From NCBI GenBank assembly GCA_031551635.1, contig JAVBNH010000010.1:79518-143517 (forward strand): DNA of 64,000 nt, written 5' to 3'. Position 1 is the first letter of the stretch. Every line of letters begins with the position of its first letter. Below, one piece after another: positions 25,995 through 34,248 of the stretch. The notes under the pieces are model-generated. The model saw only the letters and a list, made by a program, of their open reading frames with translations. It did not search any database and was not told the DNA's origin. The stretch comes from JAVBNH01 sp031551635. GTDB lineage: Bacteria > Bacillota > Clostridia > Oscillospirales > Acutalibacteraceae. The position numbers and the translations under genes were made by a program.

Positions 25995-28372
25995 ATTAGT
26001 GTTTGATTACCCAGTTTTTTGCATTCAGCTTTGATTTTTTCCTCAATTTCAAGGCACAATTCATTTGAATACTCCTCGCTGAAGCTCTCAGATATTATCC
26101 TCAGATTTTTCCCGTTTTTTGATGTTGTCAGACGAACCTCGCCGTTTTTGCTGCTGATGGTTATGCCCTGAGTGAGGCTGTCATTGCCGGATTCTCTCAG
26201 TGAGCTGAAAATGTCAAGCAGATTTGAGGGAGCAATATCAATTTCGAGAACCTTTTTCGTGACGGCAAAGGTCGGCAGCTCACTAATAAGCTCATAAAGT
26301 GATTTTTCTGTTTTTGACATGTTATTCAGGAGTTTGACCAACATAAACAACGCATCCCTGACCCAGGTACTGCTCTGTATTTTCTGTCTGAGCTCTTCGG
26401 ATTCATTGTTTGAAGCGGAATCGGTATATCGATAAACTTTTTTTCCGCTCTTTTCGGCAAGCTCATTGATGATTTTCGGAGCATCATACGCAACACAGAC
26501 GTCTCTGCCATCGAGAAATTCCTCAAGACAGCAGACACTCAACAGGGTTTCAGGAGAAATATAAGACCCGTTTTCGTCAAATGCCTGCAAAAGCTCACCG
26601 GTTTCATTAATCATAAAAACTGCAGCAACGGCACTTTCTTTTGCATTGCCGTCTTCATCGCTAAGCGCATTTCCGCCGCCGCAGCCGAGGTTTGAAAGAA
26701 TTTCCGAAATATATTTCTGAATACGGCTGTTTTCGCACCTGACGCTTACATTCAGTTCGGTGAAGCTGTTCTGGGCAATTGACAAGAGCTCCCTGCGATA
26801 CATGAGATACAAGCTGCTCATATCGGTCATTTCACTGCAGGAAAAAGCCGGACATTTGATGAAGTCCCGCCTTTTATATCTTGAGGAAATATCCCTTTCA
26901 GTCTTTCTCTCCAGTGTCAGTGCGTTTTCGCCTATAACCCTTATGCTTGTAATGTTTTCCTCAGTCGATACAAACATTCCGAGCTTTAAACCGCAATAGG
27001 TCAAAAAGTAATTAAGCTGTGAGTGAAAGCATCTTCCGAAATCCCAGACCGCGCTGCCGCTCGATAAAAGCCCTGCAACAACCGCCATATTCATTGTTTT
27101 TGATACCGCGCTGTCGTCGCAGCCTACACCGACTCTCTTGCCGTCCTTGACACTGCCGACAGCCGCGCCGATACGCGCACCTCTTTCGCAAGAAAGCTCA
27201 CTGAAGCATTCACCGCTCAGTGCGTCATTGTCAAGCATATCAGAGTTTAAACTGCCTTCGCGGATATTGTCGTTAATTCTCGAATTCTTTTCGATTGTTT
27301 TTTCAGGCCATATATAAACATTGTTCCCGATTGTAGCATTTTCGCCTATAACCGAGCTGCTGCCAATGACTGTTCCCTCAAAAATATCCGCATTTTTCTT
27401 TATTATCGCATCCTCGCAGATTATTGATGAATTTATTCTTGCCTCACCCGCGATATATGCGCCCTGAAGAATTACAGAATTGTTGATTCTGCTGTTTTCA
27501 CCTATAGTTACATCATTATCCACCACAACATTCGGACCTATTGATGAGTTTTTCCCGATAGTAACATTTTCTCCGAGAAAAACAGGCTGGATTATCGAAT
27601 AAATACCCTTGCCTGTCTTAGCCTGATGAACAACATTATCCGCATGATTTACCGTATTAAGACCGTCAATGCCTCGAATCAGGTCAAACTGGCAGGATTT
27701 ATACGCCTCGAAGTCTCCTATATCGCACCAATAACCCTGAGCGTCATAGGCATACAGCTCCCTGCCGCTTTTAAGCATTTCAGGGAAAACATCGCAGGCG
27801 AAATCAACGGACTTATTGTCCTCAATCAGATTCAAAACAGAAGGATTTAATACATAAATACCCGTGTTCGCAAGATTTGTCGAAACCTGCTCCCAACCCG
27901 GCTTTTCGGTAAAGCCCTGGATTCGTCCTTTTGGGTCGCAGTTCACTAGACCGTATTCGCGTGGATCGTCAACCCTTTTGCAAACAATTGTCGCGTCGGC
28001 GTTGATGTTTCTGTGATATTTCATAATCGCGCCGAGATCGTAGTTGCAAAGCGCGTCCCCGCTGATAACAAGAAAAGGCTTATCAATTTTTTTAGCCGCA
28101 AGCTTTACACTTCCGGCTGTTCCTAAAGCATTCTCTTCGATACTGAAGCTCAGCTTCATGCCTTTATATTTATTATCGGGAAAATAATCCATGATACAGT
28201 CGGGCAGGTATTTGAGAGTCAAAACCGCTTCATCAAAAGAATGCTCGCAAAGAATGTCCAGAATATATTCAAGTACAGGTCTCGAGCAAAGACGCGCCAT
28301 GGGCTTCGGCAAGGTACAGGTCAGAGGTCTGAGCCTGCTGCCGACCCCCCCAGCCATAATTATTGCTTTCAT
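25991..28372 (-). CDS. Sugar-phosphate nucleotidyltransferase fused to a degenerate phosphomannomutase-like domain
   Basis: Three parts are visible in about 793 residues. The first 230 form an NTP-transferase domain with the signature MKAIIMAGGVGSRLRPLTCT plus KPM, predicted to make an NDP-sugar such as GDP-mannose. Then come left-handed beta-helix hexapeptide repeats (residues about 245-380; SIGPNVVVDNDVTIGENSRI-like). The rest resembles phosphomannomutase/phosphoglucomutase, but the catalytic TASHNP loop is replaced by FVSTEENITS and the metal-binding DGDGDR by FDENGSY. That half is therefore probably not a mutase. The frame extends to 28483, but the domain starts at ATG 28372 with AAAGGA upstream. 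Confidence 0.82.
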   Translation of the reverse strand: MKAIIMAGGVGSRLRPLTCTLPKPMARLCSRPVLEYILDILCEHSFDEAVLTLKYLPDCIMDYFPDNKYKGMKLSFSIEENALGTAGSVKLAAKKIDKPFLVISGDALCNYDLGAIMKYHRNINADATIVCKRVDDPREYGLVNCDPKGRIQGFTEKPGWEQVSTNLANTGIYVLNPSVLNLIEDNKSVDFACDVFPEMLKSGRELYAYDAQGYWCDIGDFEAYKSCQFDLIRGIDGLNTVNHADNVVHQAKTGKGIYSIIQPVFLGENVTIGKNSSIGPNVVVDNDVTIGENSRINNSVILQGAYIAGEARINSSIICEDAIIKKNADIFEGTVIGSSSVIGENATIGNNVYIWPEKTIEKNSRINDNIREGSLNSDMLDNDALSGECFSELSCERGARIGAAVGSVKDGKRVGVGCDDSAVSKTMNMAVVAGLLSSGSAVWDFGRCFHSQLNYFLTYCGLKLGMFVSTEENITSIRVIGENALTLERKTERDISSRYKRRDFIKCPAFSCSEMTDMSSLYLMYRRELLSIAQNSFTELNVSVRCENSRIQKYISEILSNLGCGGGNALSDEDGNAKESAVAAVFMINETGELLQAFDENGSYISPETLLSVCCLEEFLDGRDVCVAYDAPKIINELAEKSGKKVYRYTDSASNNESEELRQKIQSSTWVRDALFMLVKLLNNMSKTEKSLYELISELPTFAVTKKVLEIDIAPSNLLDIFSSLRESGNDSLTQGITISSKNGEVRLTTSKNGKNLRIISESFSEEYSNELCLEIEEKIKAECKKLGNQTLI

Positions 28373-28528
28373 ACAGAAAATCCAATCCTTTCGTTGAACA
28401 CCGCCGCGCCGTGCGGTAAAAAGTTTTGCAAAAACCAAAGTTTCCTGAATAGCATTGTTTACAAAAAACGGAGATTTATACAATATAACGAGCTTTTACC
28501 GATATTTTGAAAAAGTTTGCTTTTTTAC

Positions 28529-28557
28529 TTTACACGAGGCATTAATAAGAGTATAAT
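28529..28557 (+). promoter_or_regulatory. Promoter for ceramidase-like gene
   Basis: TTTACA (28529-28534), a 17-base spacer and consensus TATAAT (28552-28557), 33 bases before the chosen start. Confidence 0.55.
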
Positions 28558-28590
28558 AAAAAAAATAAAATGTCTTTTGGAGGCAGAGAT

Positions 28591-30282
28591 ATGGGTAGTA
28601 ACACAAAAAAGATTATTGCGTTTTTCCTTGCGGCAATTATGTTGTTTTCACTCGGAATGACCGGTTTGGCGCAGGAGACAGTCTATGCGCATGAATCGCC
28701 GCGTAACGAGCTGAGCGCTGAATTTAAAGAGGGCAGAATGAAGGCGAATATTTTCGGCTTCGTGCTTGAGAAGCTTGTCGGCGCTATTTTGTCGGCATTC
28801 CCCAAACAGGATTGGGTCACAACTGAGACTTATGCTCCGAATACGCAGTATAAAGGCAATTCGGACCGATACAGCACGATTCCGACAGCTTCCTTCTGGA
28901 AGGCGGGTTATGCTACAAGGAACTATATCCCCGCGGATATTCTCACCGGCGGATATTCGACAGCCGGTTATTTCGCAAATTTCCCGAATAATGTTATTGA
29001 CGGCGTTTATGACGGTGATTCACAGAATGTAAGGGTTGTCGCGCTTGATGCGGGCACCGGTATTGCTCTGTTTATTTCGATGGATGCCTTCGGTTTTACA
29101 AATACGAATGTTTTGAAACTGAGGAATTACATAGCAGACGCTTTTGAGGGCAGGGATGTAGTCAGTATTAATGTGACTTCTTCGCACAGCCACTATGTCG
29201 CCGACACTCACGGGTTGGGCGTAAATATGCAGGATGTTCTCACGGGAAGTCTTCTCAGCCTTGTGACTAGAAAGGCTCCGAAGATTGAAAACGTTAAGCC
29301 GGAGCTTCTCAATGCTCTTTTCAAAAACGCGAAGGAAGCTACAGAAGAAGCGCTTGCCAATATGAGCGAGGGCGCGATTTCGTTTGCTCCGATTCCGCTT
29401 TATTTTGAAGAAAACGGCGAAAAAATCCCGCTTATAAATGATAAGCAGGAACCCGAGGTATACGACCCCAATATAAATGTGATAAAATTTGTTCCGAATA
29501 ACACATCGCTTGAAGAAATCTGGCTTGTTAATATGGGCTGCCACCCGACAACCCTTCCGAGCGACTCGACAAAGCTCAGTGCTGATTTCCCCGGCAAGAT
29601 AGTTCAGTACGCCCTTGAGCAGTGCGGCGCGAAGGTGGCTTTTTATCAGGGCGCGCAATGTGCTATTTCTCGCAGAATGCCCGAGGTTAAGAATGAGGAA
29701 TCCTATGATAAGGTTCTCAGGTACGCCCAGCTTGTTGTCGACTGCATTAAAAAAGCTGATTCCACACTATACACCGATGTTAAGCCGATACTGAATGTCG
29801 TGACAAAAGAAGTGCTTTTCCCTGTTGAGAATCCTGTTTTGTGGGCGGTTTGCATCTTCCAGATTACCTCAAATAAGTGCATGATGACCACAGACGATGT
29901 TCGGGATGCTATGCTCATTTCAGAAATCGGATATGCCGAGCTGGGCGAAAATCTTGCCATTGTAATGCTGCCCGGCGAATTTTCACCCGAAATCATCTGG
30001 GGAGGCGCACAGCCGAAGGAGCTTGCGTGGAACAATGTTGACTGGGGCTATGCGCCGATAGCCGATTCCTTCCCCGGCAGGCATGTTCTGGCTTTCGGAC
30101 TGACAAACGACCACATTGGCTATGTCGTGCCGGATAATGACTGCGCTCCTCCGCTTGCCGACACCTTCAAGAAGCTGCTCGGCGACGACAACAAGCACTA
30201 TGAAGAAATGCTGACACTTGGATTTGAAGCGGCTTCATCTTACTGCAAGGCGTTTTTGGATTTATATAAGGCAAATCATTAA
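28591..30282 (+). CDS. Secreted neutral ceramidase-like hydrolase
   Basis: An exported protein of about 563 residues: signal peptide KKIIAFFLAAIMLFSLGMTG, then a region resembling neutral/alkaline ceramidases. Supporting motifs are DGVYDGDSQNVRVVALD, NVTSSHSHYVADTHG (candidate zinc histidines), GCHPTTLPSDSTKLSADFPG and FYQGAQCAISRRMPE. In the last, the serine aligns with the nucleophile region of the family. Many bacterial members have unknown substrates, so lipid amide hydrolysis is an inference. ATG 28591 has GGAGG seven bases upstream; the ATG at 28570 lacks one. A long hairpin follows. Confidence 0.72.
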   Translation: MGSNTKKIIAFFLAAIMLFSLGMTGLAQETVYAHESPRNELSAEFKEGRMKANIFGFVLEKLVGAILSAFPKQDWVTTETYAPNTQYKGNSDRYSTIPTASFWKAGYATRNYIPADILTGGYSTAGYFANFPNNVIDGVYDGDSQNVRVVALDAGTGIALFISMDAFGFTNTNVLKLRNYIADAFEGRDVVSINVTSSHSHYVADTHGLGVNMQDVLTGSLLSLVTRKAPKIENVKPELLNALFKNAKEATEEALANMSEGAISFAPIPLYFEENGEKIPLINDKQEPEVYDPNINVIKFVPNNTSLEEIWLVNMGCHPTTLPSDSTKLSADFPGKIVQYALEQCGAKVAFYQGAQCAISRRMPEVKNEESYDKVLRYAQLVVDCIKKADSTLYTDVKPILNVVTKEVLFPVENPVLWAVCIFQITSNKCMMTTDDVRDAMLISEIGYAELGENLAIVMLPGEFSPEIIWGGAQPKELAWNNVDWGYAPIADSFPGRHVLAFGLTNDHIGYVVPDNDCAPPLADTFKKLLGDDNKHYEEMLTLGFEAASSYCKAFLDLYKANH

Positions 30283-30307
30283 ACATACGAAATAAATAAA
30301 AATAAAA

Positions 30308-30343
30308 CGGCTTTATAATGTAAAACTATACATTGTAAAGCCG
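30308..30343. terminator. Bidirectional hairpin terminator between convergent genes
   Basis: A 15-bp stem, CGGCTTTATAATGTA / TACATTGTAAAGCCG (one G:U pair). On the minus strand it is followed by TTTTATTTTTATTT, so it should terminate ilvE. The plus-strand T-tract (CTTTGTG) is weaker. Confidence 0.75.
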
Positions 30344-30387
30344 CTTTGTGATATTAAAGTTATTAAGGAAACGCTTTATCAGGCAAA

Positions 30388-30415
30388 CCTGTCACCTGAA
30401 TCCTGAATCCTGTCA
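30388..30415. repeat. Heptanucleotide array 2 (CCTGAAT/CCTGTCA)
   Basis: Four exact 7-bp units: CCTGTCA, CCTGAAT, CCTGAAT, CCTGTCA. The last unit contains the ilvE stop codon (minus-strand TGA at 30413-30415), so the array runs right into the gene end. Confidence 0.8.
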
Positions 30416-31477
30416 AACTGTTACGCTCCAGCCGAAGTTATCCTTTGTTTTGCCCCACTGAATCGCAGTCAGCTCATCGTAAAGCTTTTGCGACAGCTCG
30501 CCGATTTTACCCTGATTGATTGTCATAATCTTATCATTGTATTTGAGCTCTCCGACAGGTGAAATAACTGCGGCGGTTCCGCTTCCGAAAACCTCCTCAA
30601 GCTCACCCTTGTCATATGCCTCGGCGACCTCCTGAATGCTGATTTGTCTTTCGGTTATTTTTATGCCCCAGGAATGCAGAAGCTCGATACAGGAAATTCT
30701 GGTGATACCGCCGAGAACGCTGCCTTGAAGGGAGGGAGTGATGACCTCGCCGCCGATTTTGATGAAAATATTCATCGTTCCGACTTCCTCGATGTATTTG
30801 CGCTCTACGCCGTCAAGCCACAAAACCTGTGTGTAGCCCTGCTTTGCAGCTTCATTTTGAGCCTTCAGCGAAGCCGCATAATTCGCGCCGGCTTTGGTGA
30901 AACCGGTGCCGCCCTTGACTGCGCGTACATAATTGTTTTCAACATAAATTTTAACCGGATTAAGTCCTTCGGGGTAATACGCGCCAACAGGTGAGAGAAT
31001 GATGATAAACAACAGATTCGCGGCTGGATGAACGCCTACATGCGGCTCAGTCGCAATTATAAAGGGTCTGATATACAGGGAGGTGCCTTCCTCAGTGGGA
31101 ATCCAGCTCTCGTCAATTTTAACGAGCTGTTTTATAGCTTCAACCGCGAAATCAACATCAAGCTGAGGAATGCAAAGTCTGTCATTCGAAAGATTGAGGC
31201 GTTCCATATTCTTTTCGGGTCTGAACAGGAGGATGGAATTATCCTGTGCGCGGTATGCTTTTAAGCCTTCAAAAACCTCCTGCGCGTAATGGAAACACAT
31301 TGAAGCAGGGTCGAGGTTCAGCGGTTGATATGGAACAATTCGCGGGTCATGCCAGCCTTCGCCGTTATCATAATTCATAATAAACATATGATCCGTAAAA
31401 TAATTTCCGAAGCCGAGCTTGCTCTGATCCTGAGGCTTTTGTTTCGGGCTTTTCGTGAGTTCAATTCTGATGTCCAT
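30413..31477 (-). CDS. ilvE: Branched-chain amino acid aminotransferase
   Basis: A PLP-dependent fold-IV transaminase for the last step of leucine, isoleucine and valine synthesis. It is of the longer BCAT type (354 residues). Motifs include FHYAQEVFEGLKAYR, the lysine-containing GGTGFTKAGANYAASLKAQ, LWLDGVERKYIEEVGTMNIF and EVFGSGTAAVISPVG. A strong ribosome site (AAGGAGG) precedes the ATG and a consensus promoter lies 36-64 bases upstream. No T-box leader is apparent. Confidence 0.95.
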   Translation of the reverse strand: MDIRIELTKSPKQKPQDQSKLGFGNYFTDHMFIMNYDNGEGWHDPRIVPYQPLNLDPASMCFHYAQEVFEGLKAYRAQDNSILLFRPEKNMERLNLSNDRLCIPQLDVDFAVEAIKQLVKIDESWIPTEEGTSLYIRPFIIATEPHVGVHPAANLLFIIILSPVGAYYPEGLNPVKIYVENNYVRAVKGGTGFTKAGANYAASLKAQNEAAKQGYTQVLWLDGVERKYIEEVGTMNIFIKIGGEVITPSLQGSVLGGITRISCIELLHSWGIKITERQISIQEVAEAYDKGELEEVFGSGTAAVISPVGELKYNDKIMTINQGKIGELSQKLYDELTAIQWGKTKDNFGWSVTV

Positions 31478-31512
31478 GTAATATTATCCTCCTTTTTCAT
31501 ATTTAACTACAT

Positions 31513-31541
31513 ATTATATATCTACCGGATTTATTCGTCAA
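31513..31541 (-). promoter_or_regulatory. Promoter for ilvE
   Basis: Minus-strand TTGACG, 17-base spacer, TATAAT. The short leader leaves no room for a T-box or other long riboswitch. Confidence 0.6.
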
Positions 31542-31666
31542 GCAAATAATTGATTAATCCGTTAAAACCGCAAATTAGACTTTGAAAAACAAAAATAACA
31601 GCTTGTTTTTGGTAAAATACAACAAAACTTTCAGGCAATTTTAGACATAGTGAAAGCCGAAAATTA

Positions 31667-31695
31667 TTGACTTATCGCAATTATTGTGATATAAT
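31667..31695 (+). promoter_or_regulatory. Promoter for the 104-residue unknown gene
   Basis: TTGACT (31667-31672), 17-base spacer, consensus TATAAT (31690-31695). Confidence 0.6.
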
Positions 31696-31763
31696 TATTT
31701 AAACATACATTTTATGTATGCAAAATTAATACGGCTTTGCCGTTTTGAAAAGGAGTTATAGTT

Positions 31764-32078
31764 ATGATTGGTTTAGGTAAATGGGGCGGACGCGTTGATA
31801 CTATATTTTTTAAGGGCGATGTAGTTCTTATCATTGCTGACAAGGACGGACAGTATGATTTTGATATCGAGCTTAATGCCGATATTGACATTCCTGATTT
31901 CCGTTTTTATGACATTGTTGAAGAGGGCAATACTCTTAAGGGTAAGGGCGAGGTTTCCCTTCTTCCCGGTAAGGTTATCGATGCCGAGCTCACCTTTAAC
32001 GGCGATACAATGGACGGCTTCCTTAAAATTCCTTATGTCGGCAAAATTAAAATCAAGGACGGCAAAAAAATCGGCTGA
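31764..32078 (+). CDS. Unknown 104-residue beta-rich protein
   Basis: I do not recognise this protein. It has its own consensus promoter, AAAGGAG 8 bases before the ATG and a strong terminator, so it is a real monocistronic gene. The sequence begins MIGLGKWGGRVDTIFFKGDV and is dominated by alternating hydrophobic and acidic residues (DFDIELNADIDIPDF). This suggests a small beta-barrel or sandwich. There is no signal peptide, no cysteine and no membrane segment. Confidence 0.7.
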   Translation: MIGLGKWGGRVDTIFFKGDVVLIIADKDGQYDFDIELNADIDIPDFRFYDIVEEGNTLKGKGEVSLLPGKVIDAELTFNGDTMDGFLKIPYVGKIKIKDGKKIG

Positions 32079-32119
32079 TTCACCGCTCTTTAATACATGA
32101 CAAGCATTACATAAGCATT

Positions 32120-32153
32120 AAAACGGGTGGCTTCCGGCTTCCCGTTTTTTTTT
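32120..32153 (+). terminator. Terminator after the 104-residue gene
   Basis: AAACGGG and CCCGTTT flank a GC-rich loop and are followed by a run of nine T residues. Confidence 0.85.
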
Positions 32154-32270
32154 ATTAACGTTTAAAATGTAAATTTTTAAAATAATTGAAAAAAAGGCTT
32201 GTATATTACGGGAAAATAGTATAAAATGTCTTGAGTTATAATTAAGAACAAGTGAAAGGTGATTTATTTT

Positions 32271-34103
32271 ATGAGCAAAAACAGCAATTTAAGCCCTGCC
32301 GAGCAATACCGTCAGGAGCGTAAGGAGCGAATCGCCAAGGAAGCTAAACGGAATTCAAAAAAATCTCCGGACGCGATAAAACGGGTTAAATGGGTGAGAA
32401 AAGTCGTTGCGGTTGTTGTCGCAGCGGCATTAGTCCTTGGAGTATTTTATTCTATTCTCAATTTCCTCGCAGTACCACAGAAGATTATTCCGGTTGCCTC
32501 CTTCGAAGGTGAATCAATCAACGCCGCAGAATATAACTATTACTATATGTCCGCCTTTAACTCGCTTTATAACCAATCAGCGCAGGCGATTCAACAATAC
32601 GCTCAGCAGTATGGCGAGTCCACGGCTTTACAGCTTGCGGGTGGCTTTAATTATCAAAAATCACCTGAAAAGCAAACCACAAAGGACGAGGACGGCAACA
32701 CCATCACTTTTGCAAAGTATTTCCATAACAATGTTGTCGAAGGGCTTGCGAATTTTTATTATTTTTATGATAAAGCCATTGAAGCCGGTATTGAATTTAC
32801 CGACGAGGATCAGACAGCCCTTGATGATTCGCTGAAATCCCTTCGCGAACAGGCTAAGGAAAACGGATTCTCAACAAACAGGTACATCTACAGAGCATAT
32901 GGTAAGGGTGTCAATGAAAAAATGTTTATTGAGCTCGCGAAAATCCAAACCATTGTTCAGCATTATATAACAAAAATTCAAGACGAAAAAGTCGCGGCCA
33001 TACCTGAGGCTGATATTGAAGCTACTTATGAGGAGAGCGTCACCGATTACGCCGTCGCTAATGTCAGGGTTTTCGCCTTTGAAATAGAAACGACCACTGC
33101 TGAAACTACAACCGAAGCGGCACAGCAGACAACGGTAGATTCCTCCGATACTCAGCAGACCACCGCGCCGCAGACGACAACTGCGCCGCAGACCACCACA
33201 GCACCTCAGACCACCACTACTCCTGCTGAAACAACCACAGCCGCTCCGATAAAAGAAGAGCTGAAGGCTAAGGAGATGCAGAGCAAAATAACCGATGAAA
33301 ATTCTTTCCTTGAGCTTTGTAAGGAATATGCGGGCGAAGACGAAAAGGAAGCCTACGAAAAAGCTGAGTATTCGATGCGTAATTATGTTTCTTATTCAGA
33401 TTTAAAAAGCATCGTTAACGAAGACGCGGCAAAATGGACATTTGACCAGGGGCGTAAAGCAGGGGATACTCTTATCAGCAAGTCTTCAACTTATGTTTAT
33501 CTTCTATATGCCGTGGGTACTTACTTCAGAGACGATTCTCTGCCTCAGAATGTCAGGCATATTCTAGTGCAGTTTGATGAAAAACAGGACGCTGACGGCA
33601 ATACGCTTGATTTGACAGATGAAGATAAGGCAACCTTCAAAGCGGATGCGCAGGCGATTCTTGATGAATATAATGCAGGGGAAAAAACAGAATCAGCTTT
33701 TGCCGCGCTGGCTGACGAAAGAAGTGACGATACCTCGTCCACTTCTGCCGGTGAAGGCTCGGGAGGCTTGATTGCCGACATGACAAAGGGTAAGTACGTC
33801 GCTGAATTTGAAGCCTGGGCATTTGACGAGTCAAGAATAAAGGGCGATGTCGAAATAATCGAAACTGATTACGGCTACCATATCATGTATTATGTTTCTC
33901 ATGACGACATGCCGAAGTGGAAATCTACAATCACTGGTAATATTGTTCAGACTCAAATGGAGGAATGGCTCGCCGCTGAAAAGGAAGTTTATTCCGGAAA
34001 GCTGAAGACCAATATGTTCACTGACTGGGCATACAAAAAAATAAGCAAATACATCAATGACGAGTTCTATCTGCGCAAGGAAATTCAATCCCAGTACCAG
34101 TAA
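32271..34103 (+). CDS. Membrane-anchored peptidyl-prolyl isomerase (PpiC/PrsA-like foldase)
   Basis: A predicted extracytoplasmic foldase of about 610 residues. A charged cytoplasmic N-terminus is followed by one transmembrane helix (VVAVVVAAALVLGVFYSIL, near 50). A SurA-like N-terminal domain follows. Around residues 275-325 lies a threonine-rich linker with four-fold TTAPQ-like repeats. The parvulin core runs from NVRHILVQFDE near 425 to IIETDYGYHIMYYV near 540. The linker may be O-glycosylated or span the wall. ATG 32271 has AAAGG 9 bases upstream; the GTG at 32259 is less likely. Confidence 0.85.
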   Translation: MSKNSNLSPAEQYRQERKERIAKEAKRNSKKSPDAIKRVKWVRKVVAVVVAAALVLGVFYSILNFLAVPQKIIPVASFEGESINAAEYNYYYMSAFNSLYNQSAQAIQQYAQQYGESTALQLAGGFNYQKSPEKQTTKDEDGNTITFAKYFHNNVVEGLANFYYFYDKAIEAGIEFTDEDQTALDDSLKSLREQAKENGFSTNRYIYRAYGKGVNEKMFIELAKIQTIVQHYITKIQDEKVAAIPEADIEATYEESVTDYAVANVRVFAFEIETTTAETTTEAAQQTTVDSSDTQQTTAPQTTTAPQTTTAPQTTTTPAETTTAAPIKEELKAKEMQSKITDENSFLELCKEYAGEDEKEAYEKAEYSMRNYVSYSDLKSIVNEDAAKWTFDQGRKAGDTLISKSSTYVYLLYAVGTYFRDDSLPQNVRHILVQFDEKQDADGNTLDLTDEDKATFKADAQAILDEYNAGEKTESAFAALADERSDDTSSTSAGEGSGGLIADMTKGKYVAEFEAWAFDESRIKGDVEIIETDYGYHIMYYVSHDDMPKWKSTITGNIVQTQMEEWLAAEKEVYSGKLKTNMFTDWAYKKISKYINDEFYLRKEIQSQYQ

Positions 34104-34139
34104 TGCTTGTCAGCAAAAATTATAAGTAAATATGTACAA

Positions 34140-34177
34140 AAAAGCGGGTGTACAATGTATGCCCGTTTTACTTTTTT
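34140..34177 (+). terminator. Terminator after the foldase gene
   Basis: CGGGTGTAC and GTATGCCCG pair (two G:U) with a 3-base loop and are followed by TTTTACTTTTTT. Confidence 0.75.
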
Positions 34178-34180
34178 ATC

Positions 34181-34209
34181 TTGATTATAAGTGGTATTTA
34201 TGATAGAAT
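34181..34209 (+). promoter_or_regulatory. Promoter of the pectin-utilisation operon
   Basis: TTGATT (34181-34186), 17-base spacer, TAGAAT (34204-34209), 40 bases before the first gene. Confidence 0.5.
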
Positions 34210-34248
34210 ACATTTATATATGCGCTATTTAATTAAAGGGGAAATAGA

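Noticed and set aside
29020..29658. 212-codon minus-strand open frame opposite the ceramidase-like gene
   Set aside because: Antisense shadow; the plus-strand gene has signal peptide, promoter, ribosome site and family motifs.
31478..31763. T-box or other riboswitch upstream of ilvE
   Set aside because: A consensus promoter lies only about 36-64 bases from the start codon, leaving no room for a leader structure; no T-box sequence was seen.
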